A stretch of 64,000 nucleotides of DNA, from positions 2,108,001-2,172,000 of the forward strand of contig NC_092672.1 in NCBI RefSeq assembly GCF_964355755.1. Direction: 5' to 3'. Numbering within the stretch: the stretch's first letter is position 1; each line of letters starts with the position of its first letter. The position numbers and the translations under genes were made by a program. The notes under the pieces are model-generated. The model worked only from the letters and a program-made list of their open reading frames with translations, did no database searches and was not told the DNA's origin. Shown here in pieces: positions 1 through 11,974 of the stretch. This DNA comes from Antedon mediterranea. Taxonomy: Eukaryota; Echinodermata; Crinoidea; Comatulida; Antedonidae.

Positions 1-228
1 GGATACAAAGAGAACAAAGGTGATCACTACATTTTAACTAGAAGAGTCATTACAAACAATGTGAAAAGGTGACATAATTCAATGTTGAAAAATCATACAT
101 TATTAATAATATGAGTAAAAAAAAATATATGGTAAAAATAAATTGGGTAAGACTATTTTTTCAAGACAGGCTGCAAAACGAAATTGAGAATATAAATACA
201 GTAGTGACTGAATCGTAGGACTACTTAC

Positions 229-1079
229 CTGAACGTTCTTTTCACTGATAACAATCTCAGCAGTATATGCAAATTGAATCAATTTAGCAACAGCTTCTGA
301 ATCTATGTCATGAAGTGTAACCTCTGACTTATGACATTCACTCATATTATCTGACAAGAGAATGGAAAGAATTGTAGACAATCAAATTCACTATGCTTTA
401 AATTGATATTTAACAAATATTTTTAAAGCTCTGTATACACTATCAAACTAGTTTGACACAAGAAGTGTGATGTCCCCAAATATGGTAGTAATATGCCCAA
501 ATATGGTAGTGATATGCCCAAATATGGTAGTAATATGCCCAAATATGGTAGTAATATGCCCAAATATGGTAGTGATATGACATCATCATGTCCATATATG
601 GGCTCATCACATTTTTTTGTGACATCAAGTTTTATATTGTAGATAGAGTTTTAGAACTGTAATAACATACTAATATAATTTCATTTCAAAGTTAAATAAC
701 AAAGTAGAAACACCTGGGATGCAAACTGTATTCAGGGGACACTTTCCTGTGAAATATGTTTTAACACTCAGAAAAAATCCCTAGGGCACTTTGTTTTGTT
801 TGCAAGGTGTCCGCTAATAAGCTCTCTACAGTAATACTTTTTACAGAAATATGAGGTACACTCATGGAAAAAATTACACTTACTGGTAAACATTGCATGG
901 AAGTATGGACTGCAAGAGGCTAGTACCAATTTGTGACCTCTGATCTCTTGACCTCCGACATTCAATGTGATGTCACATAGCAGATTGCTGTGTCGCATCT
1001 TATTCATGGCAATGAATGCATCGTTTGTGTGTTTTGCTGAATGGTGCAAGACACAGCCGTCTGCTACTTTTTTGGCCAT
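229..1079 (-). CDS. Kelch-like BTB protein, 5' part (partial gene)
   Basis: Two coding exons are visible on the minus strand. Exon 1 (1079 down to 884) starts at an ATG and encodes the BTB core, with LCDITLNVGG, GHKLVLASCSPYFHAMFT. It ends at a good donor (GTAAGTG). Exon 2 (350 down to 229) follows a TTGTCAG acceptor, restores Asn across the junction and reads MSECHKSEVTLHDID and LIQFAYTAEIVISEKNVQ, ending phase 0 at CAG|GTAAGT. This is the BTB fold of kelch-like (KLHL) substrate adaptors for cullin-3 E3 ligases (family knowledge). The BACK and kelch repeats would lie beyond the left edge. The MFTxxMSE and YTAEI motifs resemble the KLHL2/KLHL3 type, but no orthologue can be fixed. The intron (351-883) carries a MITE-A copy. 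The gene is divergent to EXOC8 with about 1.2 kb between start codons. Confidence 0.85.
424..654. mobile_element. MITE-A copy 1 with internal 21-bp repeats
   Basis: Starts with AAAGCTCTGTATACACTATC and ends with the degenerate inverted complement near 650. The interior holds about five head-to-tail copies of a 21-bp unit containing CCCAAATATGGTAGT. It is one of at least eleven copies of the same family in this window and lies in the kelch-like gene's intron. No coding capacity is seen. Confidence 0.75.
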
Positions 1080-2315
1080 GGTTTAACTCACAACAGTGAT
1101 TGCTCACAACAGTGACATAATAAGGTCTGACTGCTTTTTGAAATCTTGAATAAATCTATTTAAAAAATGATTTTACTTTAGAGGAGTATTGAATTGGGAT
1201 TGTGTATACAGATTATCTCTACCAGTGTAAACAGAGCCTAAGAAGCTGTCTCAAATGTGTAACTTTATATATCAGTGTAAACAGAGCCTAAGAAGCTGTC
1301 TCAAATGTGTAACTTTATAATATATCAGTGTAGACATAGCCTAAGATGTTGTCTCAAATTTCCTCACAGTAATTTTAATTGGATCATGGGTTTGGTTCAA
1401 TTACTACAAATTCATTTATAAATTAGCTTTCAGGTCACTGCTCGTCATGCACTGCTGTATGCAATAAAATATAAAGAAGCGTTAGTTAAAACTTATATGC
1501 TGATAAAAAGAGTTTTAATGAAGGCACGGACGCAGCCATTTTGGTTTTGGTCTTGGCTATTTTTTGTTTCTAGGCTGAGTGAGGCTAGAAGCTTTTCTCT
1601 ATTTTATTGTAACCATATTTAGAGGGTGATCCATCCAGCAGTTGCTGAACATTTACACAAAAAACAACAAAAACAGAAAAGTAAAAAAAAAAAAAAATTT
1701 TTTTAAATAAATAAAAATAAATTACATGAGAAAAAAAAATCTGAAAAAGAAAATTTGGAATATATCTATCTATTCTAGGCCTATACTTTTATTATATCTA
1801 TAGGCTAGCTAGGCCCTAACTAGACGACTACAGAGTAGGACTAGTAGCCTACTTACTAGCTCTAGCTAGGCCTACCGAATCTACCTAGCCTGACTGAGTG
1901 AGTAATGCCTAGTTAAGTTAAAAGGGTAGCCGGGTAGCCTAGAGGCTAGGCCTACTTAACTAGGCCTAGGCCTAGCTACTAGCTAGAGCCTAGGCCCTAC
2001 CTAGTAGGCTGCCTAGCTAGTAGCCTATATACTATTGTAATTAGCGTGCTTACATTTTAAGATATTAAGTGGATGTATATTCACCTACAAGTGAGATTTT
2101 CATCTAGGCCTATTAAAACGTCATAAAATAAAACAAGTATTATTATTGATTCAACCACCTGCAAAAATCAGTGCATGACAGATGAATGTTGTCAAAGAAC
2201 TTCTTTTTTGCTGTTGTTATTAGAAAGTACGCCCTCAACAGGTCACACCAAAAGAAACAAACACAACACACACACATAACAAAAAGCAAAAAGAGGAAAT
2301 CACCTCTGTCGAAAA
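1080..2315. other. Head-to-head intergenic region, kelch-like / EXOC8
   Basis: No coding exon is seen. It must hold both promoters, which face apart. It contains a 58-bp tandem repeat (1215-1362), an A/T homopolymer stretch (1670-1745) and a segment (about 1780-2050) unusually dense in CTAG, AGGCCT and GCCTAG words. No convincing TATA box was found for either gene. Confidence 0.5.
1215..1362. repeat. 58-bp tandem repeat, about 2.5 copies
   Basis: The unit beginning CAGTGTAAACAGAGCCTAAG and continuing through CTGTCTCAAATGTGTAACTTTAT appears twice nearly identically; a third copy is diverged (GTAGACATAGCC, GATGTTGTCTC). It lies just upstream of the kelch-like start. Confidence 0.8.
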
Positions 2316-5300
2316 ATGGCTGCCACAGAACACCTAAGAAAACAATTGGCACAGCAACAGTTTGATCCAACTAAATGCAAGCGATTTTATGAATTATTAT
2401 TTTTAAATACCTTAAAATAAGTAAGGGCCTAGCTAGCTGTAGGCTTAGCCCGTGTAGTATTAGATACTAAAATACTTACTAGGCTAGGCCTACTAGCCTC
2501 TAGCCTAGTCTCTAGAGGCTAGGCCTTGCCTAGCTGGGCTAAGCCTATAATAGTTGATACACTGTAGGCCTAGCCTATGTAAGAAGCGAAGTGTAAGCCA
2601 GCCTAGTAGTAGGATTCCCTTAGAGGGGACCTAGCCAGGTCTATTATTAGAAAATTGTTGTACTACTACTATACTAGAAATAGGCCTAGGCCCTAGGCTG
2701 TTAAGTGATGTTAGATAGGAGGATGGTAAGCTAATATATTAATAGTATGAGATTTATCTAAAATAATATAACATTATAATTCCTAGTATTAGGCCTAAAT
2801 AAATATATGTTTTGTGTTAATTTATTTATATTTTCTTATTCCAGTTGTTCAAGAAATATCATCTAGTGGTGACACATATCATGACCTTTTAGAACATAGG
2901 TTAAAGGTCAGAAACCTCAGTGAAGAAACAAATCTTGCACTCAAGAAGAATGTCTACAAAAATTATGCCCAATTTATCGAAACTGCGAAAGAAATATCGT
3001 GTATCCTTGAAAAACTTGTCAGATCGTGTTTGATTTAAAAATAACATTAATAACAAGCCTTTAACTATGGGCAGCCATTAGTGCCAAAATAAATAAAGTT
3101 TGGGCCATAATGGCTGCCCATATTTATCTACTCTTCTGGCAATGCTCAGGAACACAAATACTAAATTGAATCATGAATTCTTTATAAATATCTGTAAATG
3201 TAAATTGGGGAATAACCTCCTATTTGTACTCCAGAATAAATTATAAACAAATTTTGAAATTATGAAAACAATAGATTTATATACAGAAACAAGCACATCC
3301 TTACATTTAAAATTTAGACTTGGAAAGTGAAATGTATCAGCTGAGTCATATATTAACAGAACAAAAAGGAATTATGGACATAATGTTAGAAATGTCATTC
3401 TCAGCCCAAGGTGAGCAAGAACACATTTTCTATACCGATTAATAAAAAGATTTGTAGCATAAGTGAGTATTCAACTCTTGCAGATATCTTTACTACACCG
3501 AGTGAGCAGCCGAGCGGAACCATAATTACGTAGCTATAACATCGGCAAGGGTTTGAGGCTCACTTGCTGCATGGTTCTGGTGGTAGAACGAGTCTATCTA
3601 TCTCGGATAAGGACTATAAACCGTAGGTCCAGTGTACACATCTAGTTCATGTGCACCTGAACCTAGTACATCTTTCGAGGTAAGTAGGGGGTTACCCCGG
3701 TGTACTAGTAAACACACAACCACTGATCATAACTGCGCCCTCTGGGTGATCAGTCTTTCACTGAAGAGGTCACCCAGTATAAAGATATAATACAGCACAG
3801 TAATATATGACTTTTAACATTTTAGATGAGGTCGTTGACACAAAAGATACCGTTGTGAAAGAAGAGCCAAAGAAATCGATTGCATCACTGTTGGATAAGG
3901 TGGAAGGCTGCTCTGTAAGTGACTATAATACTTAAGTACAGTAGACACATAAATAACAACTTACTTATTACTTGTTTGCATAGCTATCCCCATTATTGGG
4001 GACATTTCGCCGTCATTGACATTATGTTGACATAGCACAACAATGAGAGACATTAATTTTGATGAGAAGGTCATGGAACACTAATTAATTTAAAAAACAA
4101 CTAAAAACCTGAGACCTGTAACCCTTGGTAGGGACCCTGACGGGTACTCTCCCTCCGGGTCAAAGGGATCCCGAAACTCATCGGTGGGCAGGGGCGCTCA
4201 TCTCCCTGTTCAGGACTATTCCTGATGATTACCCAGTCTATTAACATTTAAAATTAAACATCAAGACATATAAATTAATCAACTTAATGACTACTGGACA
4301 TAGTAGTTATTGTCTTCTATAAAAGATGCTGGAAGCACTTCCTTATATAGTCTTCTCGGTCTAGTTGACTAGCGTTTATAGTTTTCTGAAGTATACTTGG
4401 GCTCGGTCTTCCTATCAATTTACTTACAATTTACAACATGTCTACTAAACATAGGCAGAGTATTTTTGGTAAAGACTTCACATCACTTTCAATTCTCCTA
4501 TGTGAACACTTTTCTTTTTAAGCTTTTTTTCAATTCAAATAAACATTTATTTCTTTCATTCATATTTGAGTAAAAAACATTATACTTTCTGATATTTTAT
4601 ATATAAATATTTTTTTTTAGAGATATAATACAGTAAATCATAATGTATAAAAAAAAAAGATGATTCAGTTATATACAAAATGAAAGAGGCAAAAAAACCC
4701 AAGAAAGTATTGATCAATTGGAAACAAAAATCCAATTGAAACTTGTATGTTGGGAAGCCATGTAAGAAGATTATATACTTATATATATAAATGTAAACAT
4801 ATAACTACACATACACATATAGATCAACAGACACACACACACACACACCAACAGTAAAGGAAGCAATTTCGAAAAAGTTTCTAAAGTTAAAAAAATATTA
4901 CAAAATAGAGAAAATAATTAGTTATAATTTGAAATAAGATAATCTAATAACATAATGATTTTATATAGACATATTATATACCGTCGTCGTGAGGTAATTT
5001 ACAGAATCAACTCTATGAATGGATGACTAGTTGGGAGCAGGAACGCTAATAGATCAAACCTAGTAACGCAGGAAATTACCTTGTGACAAGTAATCACAGT
5101 AGATTTGAGCATAATTAGTTTTCAAAATTTAGTATTTACTGTCATCAATTTAAAACATTTTTAAACGTTATTTATCTTTCTGCAGCGAGTAACTGAAGTA
5201 CCTGGGCGTTACATCATCTATGATACGGATCTTACAGAACTGGAACCAGATTCATTTCAAGAAATTCACAAGGTTCATGTGTTTCTGTTGAATGATAGTC

Positions 5301-8300
5301 TGCTGGTCACGACCTTTCAACCCAACAGGTCAGGTCAAAGTTTCATTTGTTTTATTGTCTTTTAGTCCAGAGCCATTTCACATTTATTTCTCTTAAAAAA
5401 TTCTTTTTGAATTGCTACTGTATATATAAATGATTTTATTGGCCTAATTTATATTCAGTAATTTTATTAATAAGTGACAATAAATATTATATAATAATGA
5501 TAATTAAATTTTTGTCTACTAGGCGAGGCCCTGTACGCTTCAAATTCCAGACATTGTATGAATTGGACAGCCTAGCTGTAGTTAATGTCAGAGATGTAGG
5601 CCGTAAGTAAAGCTCTGTCTACACTATCAAACTTTATGCGACAAAAAAATGTGATGTGCCCATATATAGACATGATGACATCATATCACTACCATATTTG
5701 ATCATATCACTACCATATTTGATCATATCACTACCATATTTGATCATATCACTACCATATTTGATCATATCACTACCATATTTGATCATATCACTACCAT
5801 ATTTGATCATATCTCTACCATATTTGATCATATCACTACCATATTTGATCATATCACTACCATATTTGATCATATCACTACCATATTTGATTTAAAATCA
5901 TATACGGTAGAATTATTCATATTTATTTATTTTTTCTTAGCTGTCAAGAATGCTTTTAGAATCTTAATGTTTCCAGATCAGAGAATGTTCCAGGCTAATG
6001 GACCCAAAACTAAGGTACGCCATTCACAATTCAAACTAAGGTACGCCATTCACAATTCATACTAAGGTACGCCATTCACAATTCAAACTAAGGTACGCCA
6101 TTCACAATTCATACTAAGGTACGCCATTCACAATTCATACTAAGGTACGCCATTCACAATTCATACTAAGGTACGCCATTCACAATTCATACTAAGGTAC
6201 GCCATTCACAATTCATACTAAGGTACGCCATTCACAATTCATACTAAGGTACGCCATTCACAATTCATACTAAGGTACGCCATTCACAATTCATACTAAG
6301 GTACGCCATTCACAATTCATATTTTGAAGCAGTTATTGTATATTCCCTAAAAACATAGAAAACAAATTGAAATAGGACATTTTGTATTTAAAAAAATGTT
6401 TATACACATCCAATATGCAATTACAGGTCAATTACAATCAATTACATTGATCGTGCTTATAAACTAAGTCTCATTTGCGGCTTAGGAAGTGGAGTTGAAA
6501 GAGTTGTGAGTTACAACCCTGGCCCTAGGTCAGGATTGAACCCTGAACCTTGGGATGGGAAGGCAAGTACCAAGCTACAGCTCCACTACTACTACTTTTA
6601 ATAAAGTTATTCTTCTACAGAAAAAAAAACGACATTTTCACTTGTAATAAACTACAAAATAAACTGTTAATTAGAAAATTTAACAACTCACTGAAAATGT
6701 CTTTTTGTTATTTATTTTATTTTCTTTATTATCAATCTAAAACATAGAAAGAATGGTTGACAGCGTTAGAAGATGCGAAGAAGGCTAAGGCCGCGTCAGA
6801 CACAAGAAAACGAGAACTTGTACACCAATCAAGTCGTGCGAGTATCATCCCTAAAGAAGTGACGCCAACTGACGATGTCGAAGTTGAACAAGATTTAGAT
6901 GAAGATAATAATCGTAAGAAATTCTTACTGTATTTCGCATATTTCAAAAATGTGATCACTGTCCATTAAGCTCTGTTTACACTATCAAACAAAGTGTGAT
7001 GTGCCCAAATATGGTAGTGATATGACATCATCATGTCATGGGCACATCACATTTGTAGACAGAGCTTTAGATAGGAGTTTGTTGAGTCTTTGATCTCAAT
7101 CAGAGAAACTGAATCACTCGCCACATTAACACAACTCCTCAAATCCCACCTTTTTAATTTGCACTTTCAACATTTTTGTTCTCTTCTGTTGATTGTTCAG
7201 CACTTAGAAGCGCCCTGCATTTTCCGCTATATTGAATTGAACATTATTAATATTAATTATTATTATTACTTAAATTTTTTTTTTTCGTGCAGCTTTTTTC
7301 CAAGAAGAAGCTGCTGATGTCATGGAGAGTAATTTGCTGAAAATTGATTGGCTGACTGAGCTGCCAGAAGATCTTGATATGTGTATTGCTCAGAGGAACT
7401 TTGAAGATGCTGTTGATCTCATTATCAAAAGTAATAGGCTCTGTCCACACTATCAACTGGTGACAAAAAATGTGATGTGCCCATATATGTCATATCGCTA
7501 CCATATTTAAGCATATCACTACCATATTTGGGCACATCACATCAACATTTTATTGCACACAACAGACTGTTTCAAGACATAGTAACAAATTTCTCTTAAA
7601 TCATCATTCTCCGAGTACAGAATAATATGAAGTATTATACAGGCAGCAGACTGTTTATGTAGTTAGTTTATGCAAGAATAAAGATATTGTTTATTTATGT
7701 TATTTCCTACTGTATCTCTTCACAGCAAATGACTACTTGAAAGAAGTGCCTGCCTGCCCTGCTCTTAAAGACATGAGGTAAATATTGATTACTAATTAAC
7801 AAATACAAAAAATGCATGTACAAATTTAGAATACACTGCATATCAAATATATTATTAATTGATATGACACTCTAAGTTAACAAACTAAGTTAACAAACAA
7901 CAATAAGTTAAATTAACAAACTAAGTTAACAAATTATAGTAAGTTAGCAAACTAAGTTAACAAACTACAGTAAGTTAACAAACTAAGTTAACAAACTAAG
8001 TTAACAAACTAAGTTAGCAAACTAAGAAACTAAGTTAACAAACTACAGTAAGTTAACAAACTGAGTTAACAAACTACAGTAAGTTAACAAACTAAGAAAC
8101 TAAGTTAACTATATATTTATATTTATATATATATTAAATGGTTTAAACAAGTTTACAGCACAGTAATATCAACACACATTAATTTAAACTAAGTTAATGT
8201 TTTGTTTATTAAGGGCAAGAGTTGATCATCGGATTGAGCTTTTAACGGATGTTTTAATACGTGAGCTTTCTGTGTCGCCCGATCGATCATTACGTGGTGG

Positions 8301-11300
8301 ACCGCAAGTCACTAGGAGGCCTGTTCGTGAATTGATTCGACTTGGAAGAGCAATTAAGGTAAAGTATTCTTAATTCATTCATTGAACCAATTTTAGAGTT
8401 ATGTTTTAAATGATTGTTTAAACACATACATGTTATTTTTGTAGGCTTGTGACTTGTTTTTAAAGAACCGCAGCGAGGCCATTAAACAATCAATTCGACA
8501 ACTCAGGATAGAGGGCGCTACTACTGTCTACATCACCAAACTTTGCAATGTGTTTTTTACTCACATGTTTGAAACGGGAAAAGAGTTTAGAAAAGCGTTC
8601 GCTAATCATCCTGGTTGTTTTTCAGGTTAATTTACAGTTGTAAAATTGCATTATTATTTGATGTATTGTCCCTCAAAATCATGAGAAATAAAGATTTATA
8701 AAGTCCCACTTTGAATAGGCCATTTCACAGTTTTAATGAAGTTATTTAAAAAAAACAAACAAAAATAATGAATTCACTAATAAAAATACAAAATAAACAG
8801 TTAAATTTAACTAAAAACCTTACAGACAATTTACTTATTTTTGCTTTAATTTACATTTTTCAGGTCAATAATTTTGGTGATCCAATTTTTGGCCAAAGTG
8901 AATAACTATTAGGTAGTATTAAAATGGCATATTCAAAAATAAAATTATCAGGGGGACAATATATCTTGTATATCTATAAAATATTTTGTTTATAATTAGA
9001 TAACTGTAGTTTTATTAACCAATTATAGGCATACGTACAGACTAGCTTGAAAGTATTAAACAATATCCTTGTATTTGACAGCGTTTGTTGTTTGGGCCAA
9101 TGCAGAGTTGAAGGGTTATGTGAATCATTTTTCACGTCAAGCTCTTTCTAAGCAAACAAACTTATCCGTCGTGGCTGAGTGCGTTACAATTGCTCGTACG
9201 TACTGCTCTAAAGTAAGTATGTTTTGTCAAGAATGTGAATAAAAACAAGAAATAATGTAAATGTTTCTATAAAATCAGTAAGACATACTCCTATTAAGGG
9301 GACAACTTTGGGACCCATTTAAAATTTACTAGTGGCCGTATTCACCATTCACACTTAGACTAAGGTAAACAAACTTAAAATGTAAAAAAAATCTCCTATC
9401 TAAGTGAATACAATTTAAGGGAAATACTTAAATATTTATTGTGTGAAATACTTAAAGATGTATGTAAACATGAAAAATGAAGATTAATTAACTCAGACTT
9501 TTAATATGTTATTTTGTAGTTTTAATAAAGTTAATCACTTCCATAGAAAAAAAAAAAAAAAAAATAATGTTTTTAAAATGACAAAATAAATGGTTAAATT
9601 AAACCAAAAATTCATTGGCTGGCAGCCAATTTGACCATTTTGTGCTTTGAATTCCATTTTTTTCAGGTAAATACTTTTTTTTTTCGATTGAATTTTTGGT
9701 CAAAGTAGATTAACTATTATGTTACATTAAAATGGTATATTCAACAAAAATTTGTTTAAGAATTATTTTTTCAGGGGGACAATAAATCTAATATTTAAGG
9801 GAAATGTCTCACTTAAATGTGATTGGTGAATACGACCACATGTTTCCAAGTCTTATATGGTAAAATGATTGTTTGTTACCTAAGTCACTGTTTTCTTTGT
9901 CTCAATAGTTATCTGCAATTGGTCTTGATCTGTCGTTTGCCTTGAATAGCCTGTTGGTGAAAGGTATACGTGATGCTATGTATTATAACAAAGATCAACT
10001 CATTGAAGCTGCACGCCATCGTAACATTGTGAGTAGCATCAATCAAATTGAACACTACTAGCCTAGCATGTCCACCAATCAGGGCTAGCCAGTGGTCTTC
10101 CTTTGTACCAGATTAGCTAGTGAAAAACGAACAGTAACTAGCCTAGTGTGTCCACCAATCAGGGCTAGCCAGTGGTCTTTGTACCATATTGGCTAGTAAA
10201 AAACGAACACCACTACAGCCTAGCATGTCCACCAATCAGGGCTAGCCAGTGGTCTTCCTTTGTAACATGATTGGCTAGTGAAAACCGAAAAAACCACTTC
10301 ACACCCACCAGTCTTGGTTAACTATGCATAGTCAATGTTTTATAAGTGAACAGTTTTGTTATTTACTTTTGTAGTAAACAATTTGATAATTATGACAGAT
10401 GTTACAAAGGTGGAAAATAAGTTGTAAAACTGCACTTTTTAAACAAACAAACAAACTAACGCCTATTAGTAGAACCTAAAGCTTGGTTCCCACTAGAACG
10501 TAATGCAATGACAAGCGAAGTTATAGACAGTTAGCAATCACAAGCGAATAAGCCATCGCTTGTGATTGGTCAATTCACTTGCGTTGCGTTACGTCCTTGC
10601 GTTGCGTCGCTAGTGGGAACCACGCTTTAATAATCAATGTATACATCATTAGTGGATTTCCACAAATATAAGTAAGTGTAAATTCTCTTTATGGGAGACG
10701 AGAGGAGGATTTTGGATATACAAAACCACCTTCTGTGATTATCTTGAGAGAAAAAAAGGGTCATGTAATCTAGTAATTCCTTCCTAGTATAAAAAATTAT
10801 ATATGTTAACTATATTTATATTGTAAGACTTATTTTCAACAAATTTTGATAAAAAATAATGATAATTACAGGAAGAAAAATGGTACCAACTGAACCTTCG
10901 TAACCCGTCGTCTGCTAATGTTCTTGTACAAGAAATGGTGAATTGTGGAATACTGATGTTCCCTAATTTTGTGGTGAACGGTTGTTTTATTGATCTTTCA
11001 TCCAGTATGGTGGCTTTTACTAAACTTTTACTTGCGTTTATAAATGACGTTATGAAGCTGTACACTCCAGAGGTAAATATATTTTAATATTTTGTTTGTA
11101 ACCATTTTCTAAAGATCATGTCATCATTATTGTACTACTGCTGTTACTGCAGTAACTACATCTTTTACTAAATTTGTTTTAATGTAGAGGTTTATGATTA
11201 AATAAAAAAAAAAATTGCTAAATAAATACAAAATGAGTAAAACAAATTTAATTACTCCAGTATATTTTTGGATTTTGATGAATTTTGACAAGGTACCTAT

Positions 11301-11974
11301 GTAAATTTTTTTTTCTTTTTATTAAAAGGTAAATTAGTTTTATTTATTTTTAAAAACACACATAATAACATTCATTATATCTAAACTTTATCTGAAATTT
11401 TATTTTATTTTTTTATAGATTTTTCCTGATTTAATCGATATAATAAAAGATGTCTTCTCGAACCATGTGCAATTGCTTGAGGGCGCTGTAACTAATGAGA
11501 AGTTTGTTGAAGAGCGTCAGTTCATTATAAAGAACGCTGATTTCTTGTTTTCAACGCTTTTAGACACAGTTGGTGGTAAAATTAAAGTATGTTATGGATA
11601 TTCCATTTCTGATCTAAAGCTCTGTTTACACTTATCAAACAACAAAATGTGATGTGCCCATATATAGACATGATGATGTCATATCACTACCATATTTGGC
11701 TACATCACACCTTTTTTTGTCAAACTAGTTTGATAGTGTGGACAGAGCTTTAGATCAGACATTTCCATATTAAACAATATGATAACATTTTCTCTCTTGT
11801 AAATAAATTTGGAATAATTAATTTTATTTTTAGTATTATATTATTATTAGTCACCATTGTTTTCTTCGTTATTTACAGGAAAAGGTTGGCAGAAGTCCGA
11901 GAGAACTTGAAGTTTTGAAAGAAGAACGTAAAAAAATCAGTAAAAAAGCCGAACAAGTTGGTGTGCTCATTTGA
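2316..11974 (+). CDS. EXOC8: Exocyst complex component 8 (Exo84), 17 exons
   Basis: Exo84 is a subunit of the octameric exocyst that tethers secretory vesicles to the plasma membrane; its PH domain binds Ral/lipid in animals (family knowledge). Exons I place: 2316-2376, 2845-3000, 3318-3410, 3826-3914, 5186-5328, 5523-5602, 5941-6014, 6748-6913, 7293-7430, 7726-7777, 8214-8358, 8445-8625, 9082-9212, 9909-10028, 10872-11072, 11419-11586, 11879-11974. They total 2,094 nt, giving 697 aa with no frame break (human protein about 725 aa). The N-terminal exons carry the family signature NLALKKNVYKNYAQFIETAK then EISYLESEMYQLSH. Exons 5-8 form the PH domain, with KEWLTALEDAKKAK at its end; later exons are the cullin-repeat-like helical C-terminus. 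Intron 1 appears to use a GC donor. All other introns are GT-AG. A 12-fold repeat of the exon 7 donor is odd. A polyadenylation signal lies at 12191. Confidence 0.95.
2377..2844 (+). other. Putative GC-AG intron 1 of EXOC8
   Basis: No GT donor keeps the frame after the start exon; the reading frame runs into TAA at about 2418. A GC donor (AAAT|GCAAGC) joined to the acceptor TTCCAG at 2844 gives FDPTKFVQEISS, which aligns well with the EXOC8 N-terminus. It also makes the total CDS length an exact multiple of three. The intron is very rich in AGGCCTAG words. Confidence 0.7.
3503..3795 (+). mobile_element. tRNA-derived SINE, copy 1 (A box damaged)
   Basis: Shares a long body with the copy at 45104-45415: the CATGGTTCTGGTGGTAGAAC block, GGATAAGGACTATAAACCGT, GGGGGTTACCCCGGTGTA and a CCCAGTATAAA tail. 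The tRNA-like head retains GCCGAGCGG but has lost part of the A-box arm. It lies in EXOC8 intron 3. Confidence 0.7.
4100..4260. repeat. Possible SINE-like fragment in EXOC8 intron 4
   Basis: A GC-richer island (GACCTGTAACCCTTGG ... GATGATTACCCAGTC) in AT-rich intron sequence. It ends with CCCAGT like the tRNA-SINE tails here. No second copy was found in the window, so this is only a suggestion. Confidence 0.3.
5608..5891. mobile_element. MITE-A copy 2 with ten 21-bp repeats
   Basis: Left end AAGCTCTGTCTACACTATCA. The interior (5680-5890) is ten head-to-tail copies of ATCATATCACTACCATATTTG. The right inverted end appears lost. Open frames on both strands across it are repeat artefacts. It sits in EXOC8 intron 6. 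Confidence 0.8.
6009..6320 (+). repeat. 26-bp minisatellite, 12 copies, carrying the EXOC8 exon 7 donor
   Basis: The unit ACTAAGGTACGCCATTCACA plus ATTCAT (26 nt) repeats exactly 12 times (12 x 26 = 312). The first copy contains the last coding bases of exon 7 and the 5' splice site ACTAAG|GTACGC, so each of the 11 further copies is a potential duplicate donor. In the exon frame the second copy meets a TAA, so use of later donors would truncate the protein. Confidence 0.95.
6968..7070. mobile_element. MITE-A copy 3 (short)
   Basis: Both ends are present: AAGCTCTGTTTACACTATCA at left and GTAGACAGAGCTTTA at right, with a short interior containing TGTGATGTGCCCAAATATGG. It lies in EXOC8 intron 8. 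Confidence 0.8.
7437..7552. mobile_element. MITE-A copy 4 at the exon 9 donor
   Basis: Begins within ten bases of the exon 9 donor (AAAA|GTAATAGGCTCTGTCCAC). It has the GTGATGTGCCCATATATG and CATATCACTACCATATTT core, while the right end is degraded. Confidence 0.7.
7880..8110 (+). repeat. Degenerate AAGTTAACAAACTA tandem repeat
   Basis: About 230 bp of irregular repeats of AACTAAGTTAACAAACT with CAGTAAGTTAAC variants, in EXOC8 intron 10. The unit length varies, so a single period cannot be given. Confidence 0.8.
8660..8985 (+). mobile_element. MITE-C copy 1
   Basis: Bounded by TGTATTGTCCCTC at left and AGGGGGACAATATATCTT at right, which are inverted relatives. The interior contains the family words TTTTAATGAAGTTATTT and GATCCAATTTTTGGCCAAAGT. 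Other copies are at 9285, 20270, 35045 and 44685. It lies in EXOC8 intron 12. Confidence 0.6.
9285..9800 (+). mobile_element. MITE-C copy 2, composite
   Basis: Contains the same core as copy 1 (TTTTAATAAAGTTAATCACT, TTGGTCAAAGTAGATTAAC, CAGGGGGACAATAAATC) plus a second outer sequence matching itself in inverted orientation (TTTAAGGGAAATACTTAAAT near 9415 and TTTAAGGGAAATGTCTCAC near 9795). It lies in EXOC8 intron 13. Confidence 0.5.
10051..10283 (+). repeat. About 77-bp tandem repeat, three copies
   Basis: Three consecutive units each contain CACCAATCAGGGCTAGCCAG, TGGTCTT, a GTACCA- or GTAACAT-type word and GGCTAGTGAAAAACGAA. They start just after EXOC8 exon 14 and lie within intron 14. Confidence 0.85.
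10477..10630. mobile_element. MITE-B copy 1
   Basis: Nearly palindromic: starts AAGCTTGGTTCCCACTAG and ends CTAGTGGGAACCACGCTTT. The interior has GCAATCACAAGCGAATAAGC and GCGTTGCGTTACGTCC. This family recurs at 19454, 28297, 43312, 45062, 58840 and 60085. It lies in EXOC8 intron 14. Confidence 0.85.
11615..11753. mobile_element. MITE-A copy 5
   Basis: Complete copy with ends TAAAGCTCTGTTTACAC and GTGTGGACAGAGCTTTA and the conserved GTGATGTGCCCATATATAG core. It lies in EXOC8 intron 16, 28 bp after the donor. Confidence 0.85.

Noticed and set aside
2143-2370. Minus-strand 75-codon frame near the EXOC8 start
   Set aside because: Antisense shadow of the EXOC8 first exon and its 5' UTR.
5634-5895. 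Open frames of MIKYGSD or ISLPYLI repeats on both strands
   Set aside because: Artefact of the 21-bp minisatellite in a MITE, whose length is a multiple of three.
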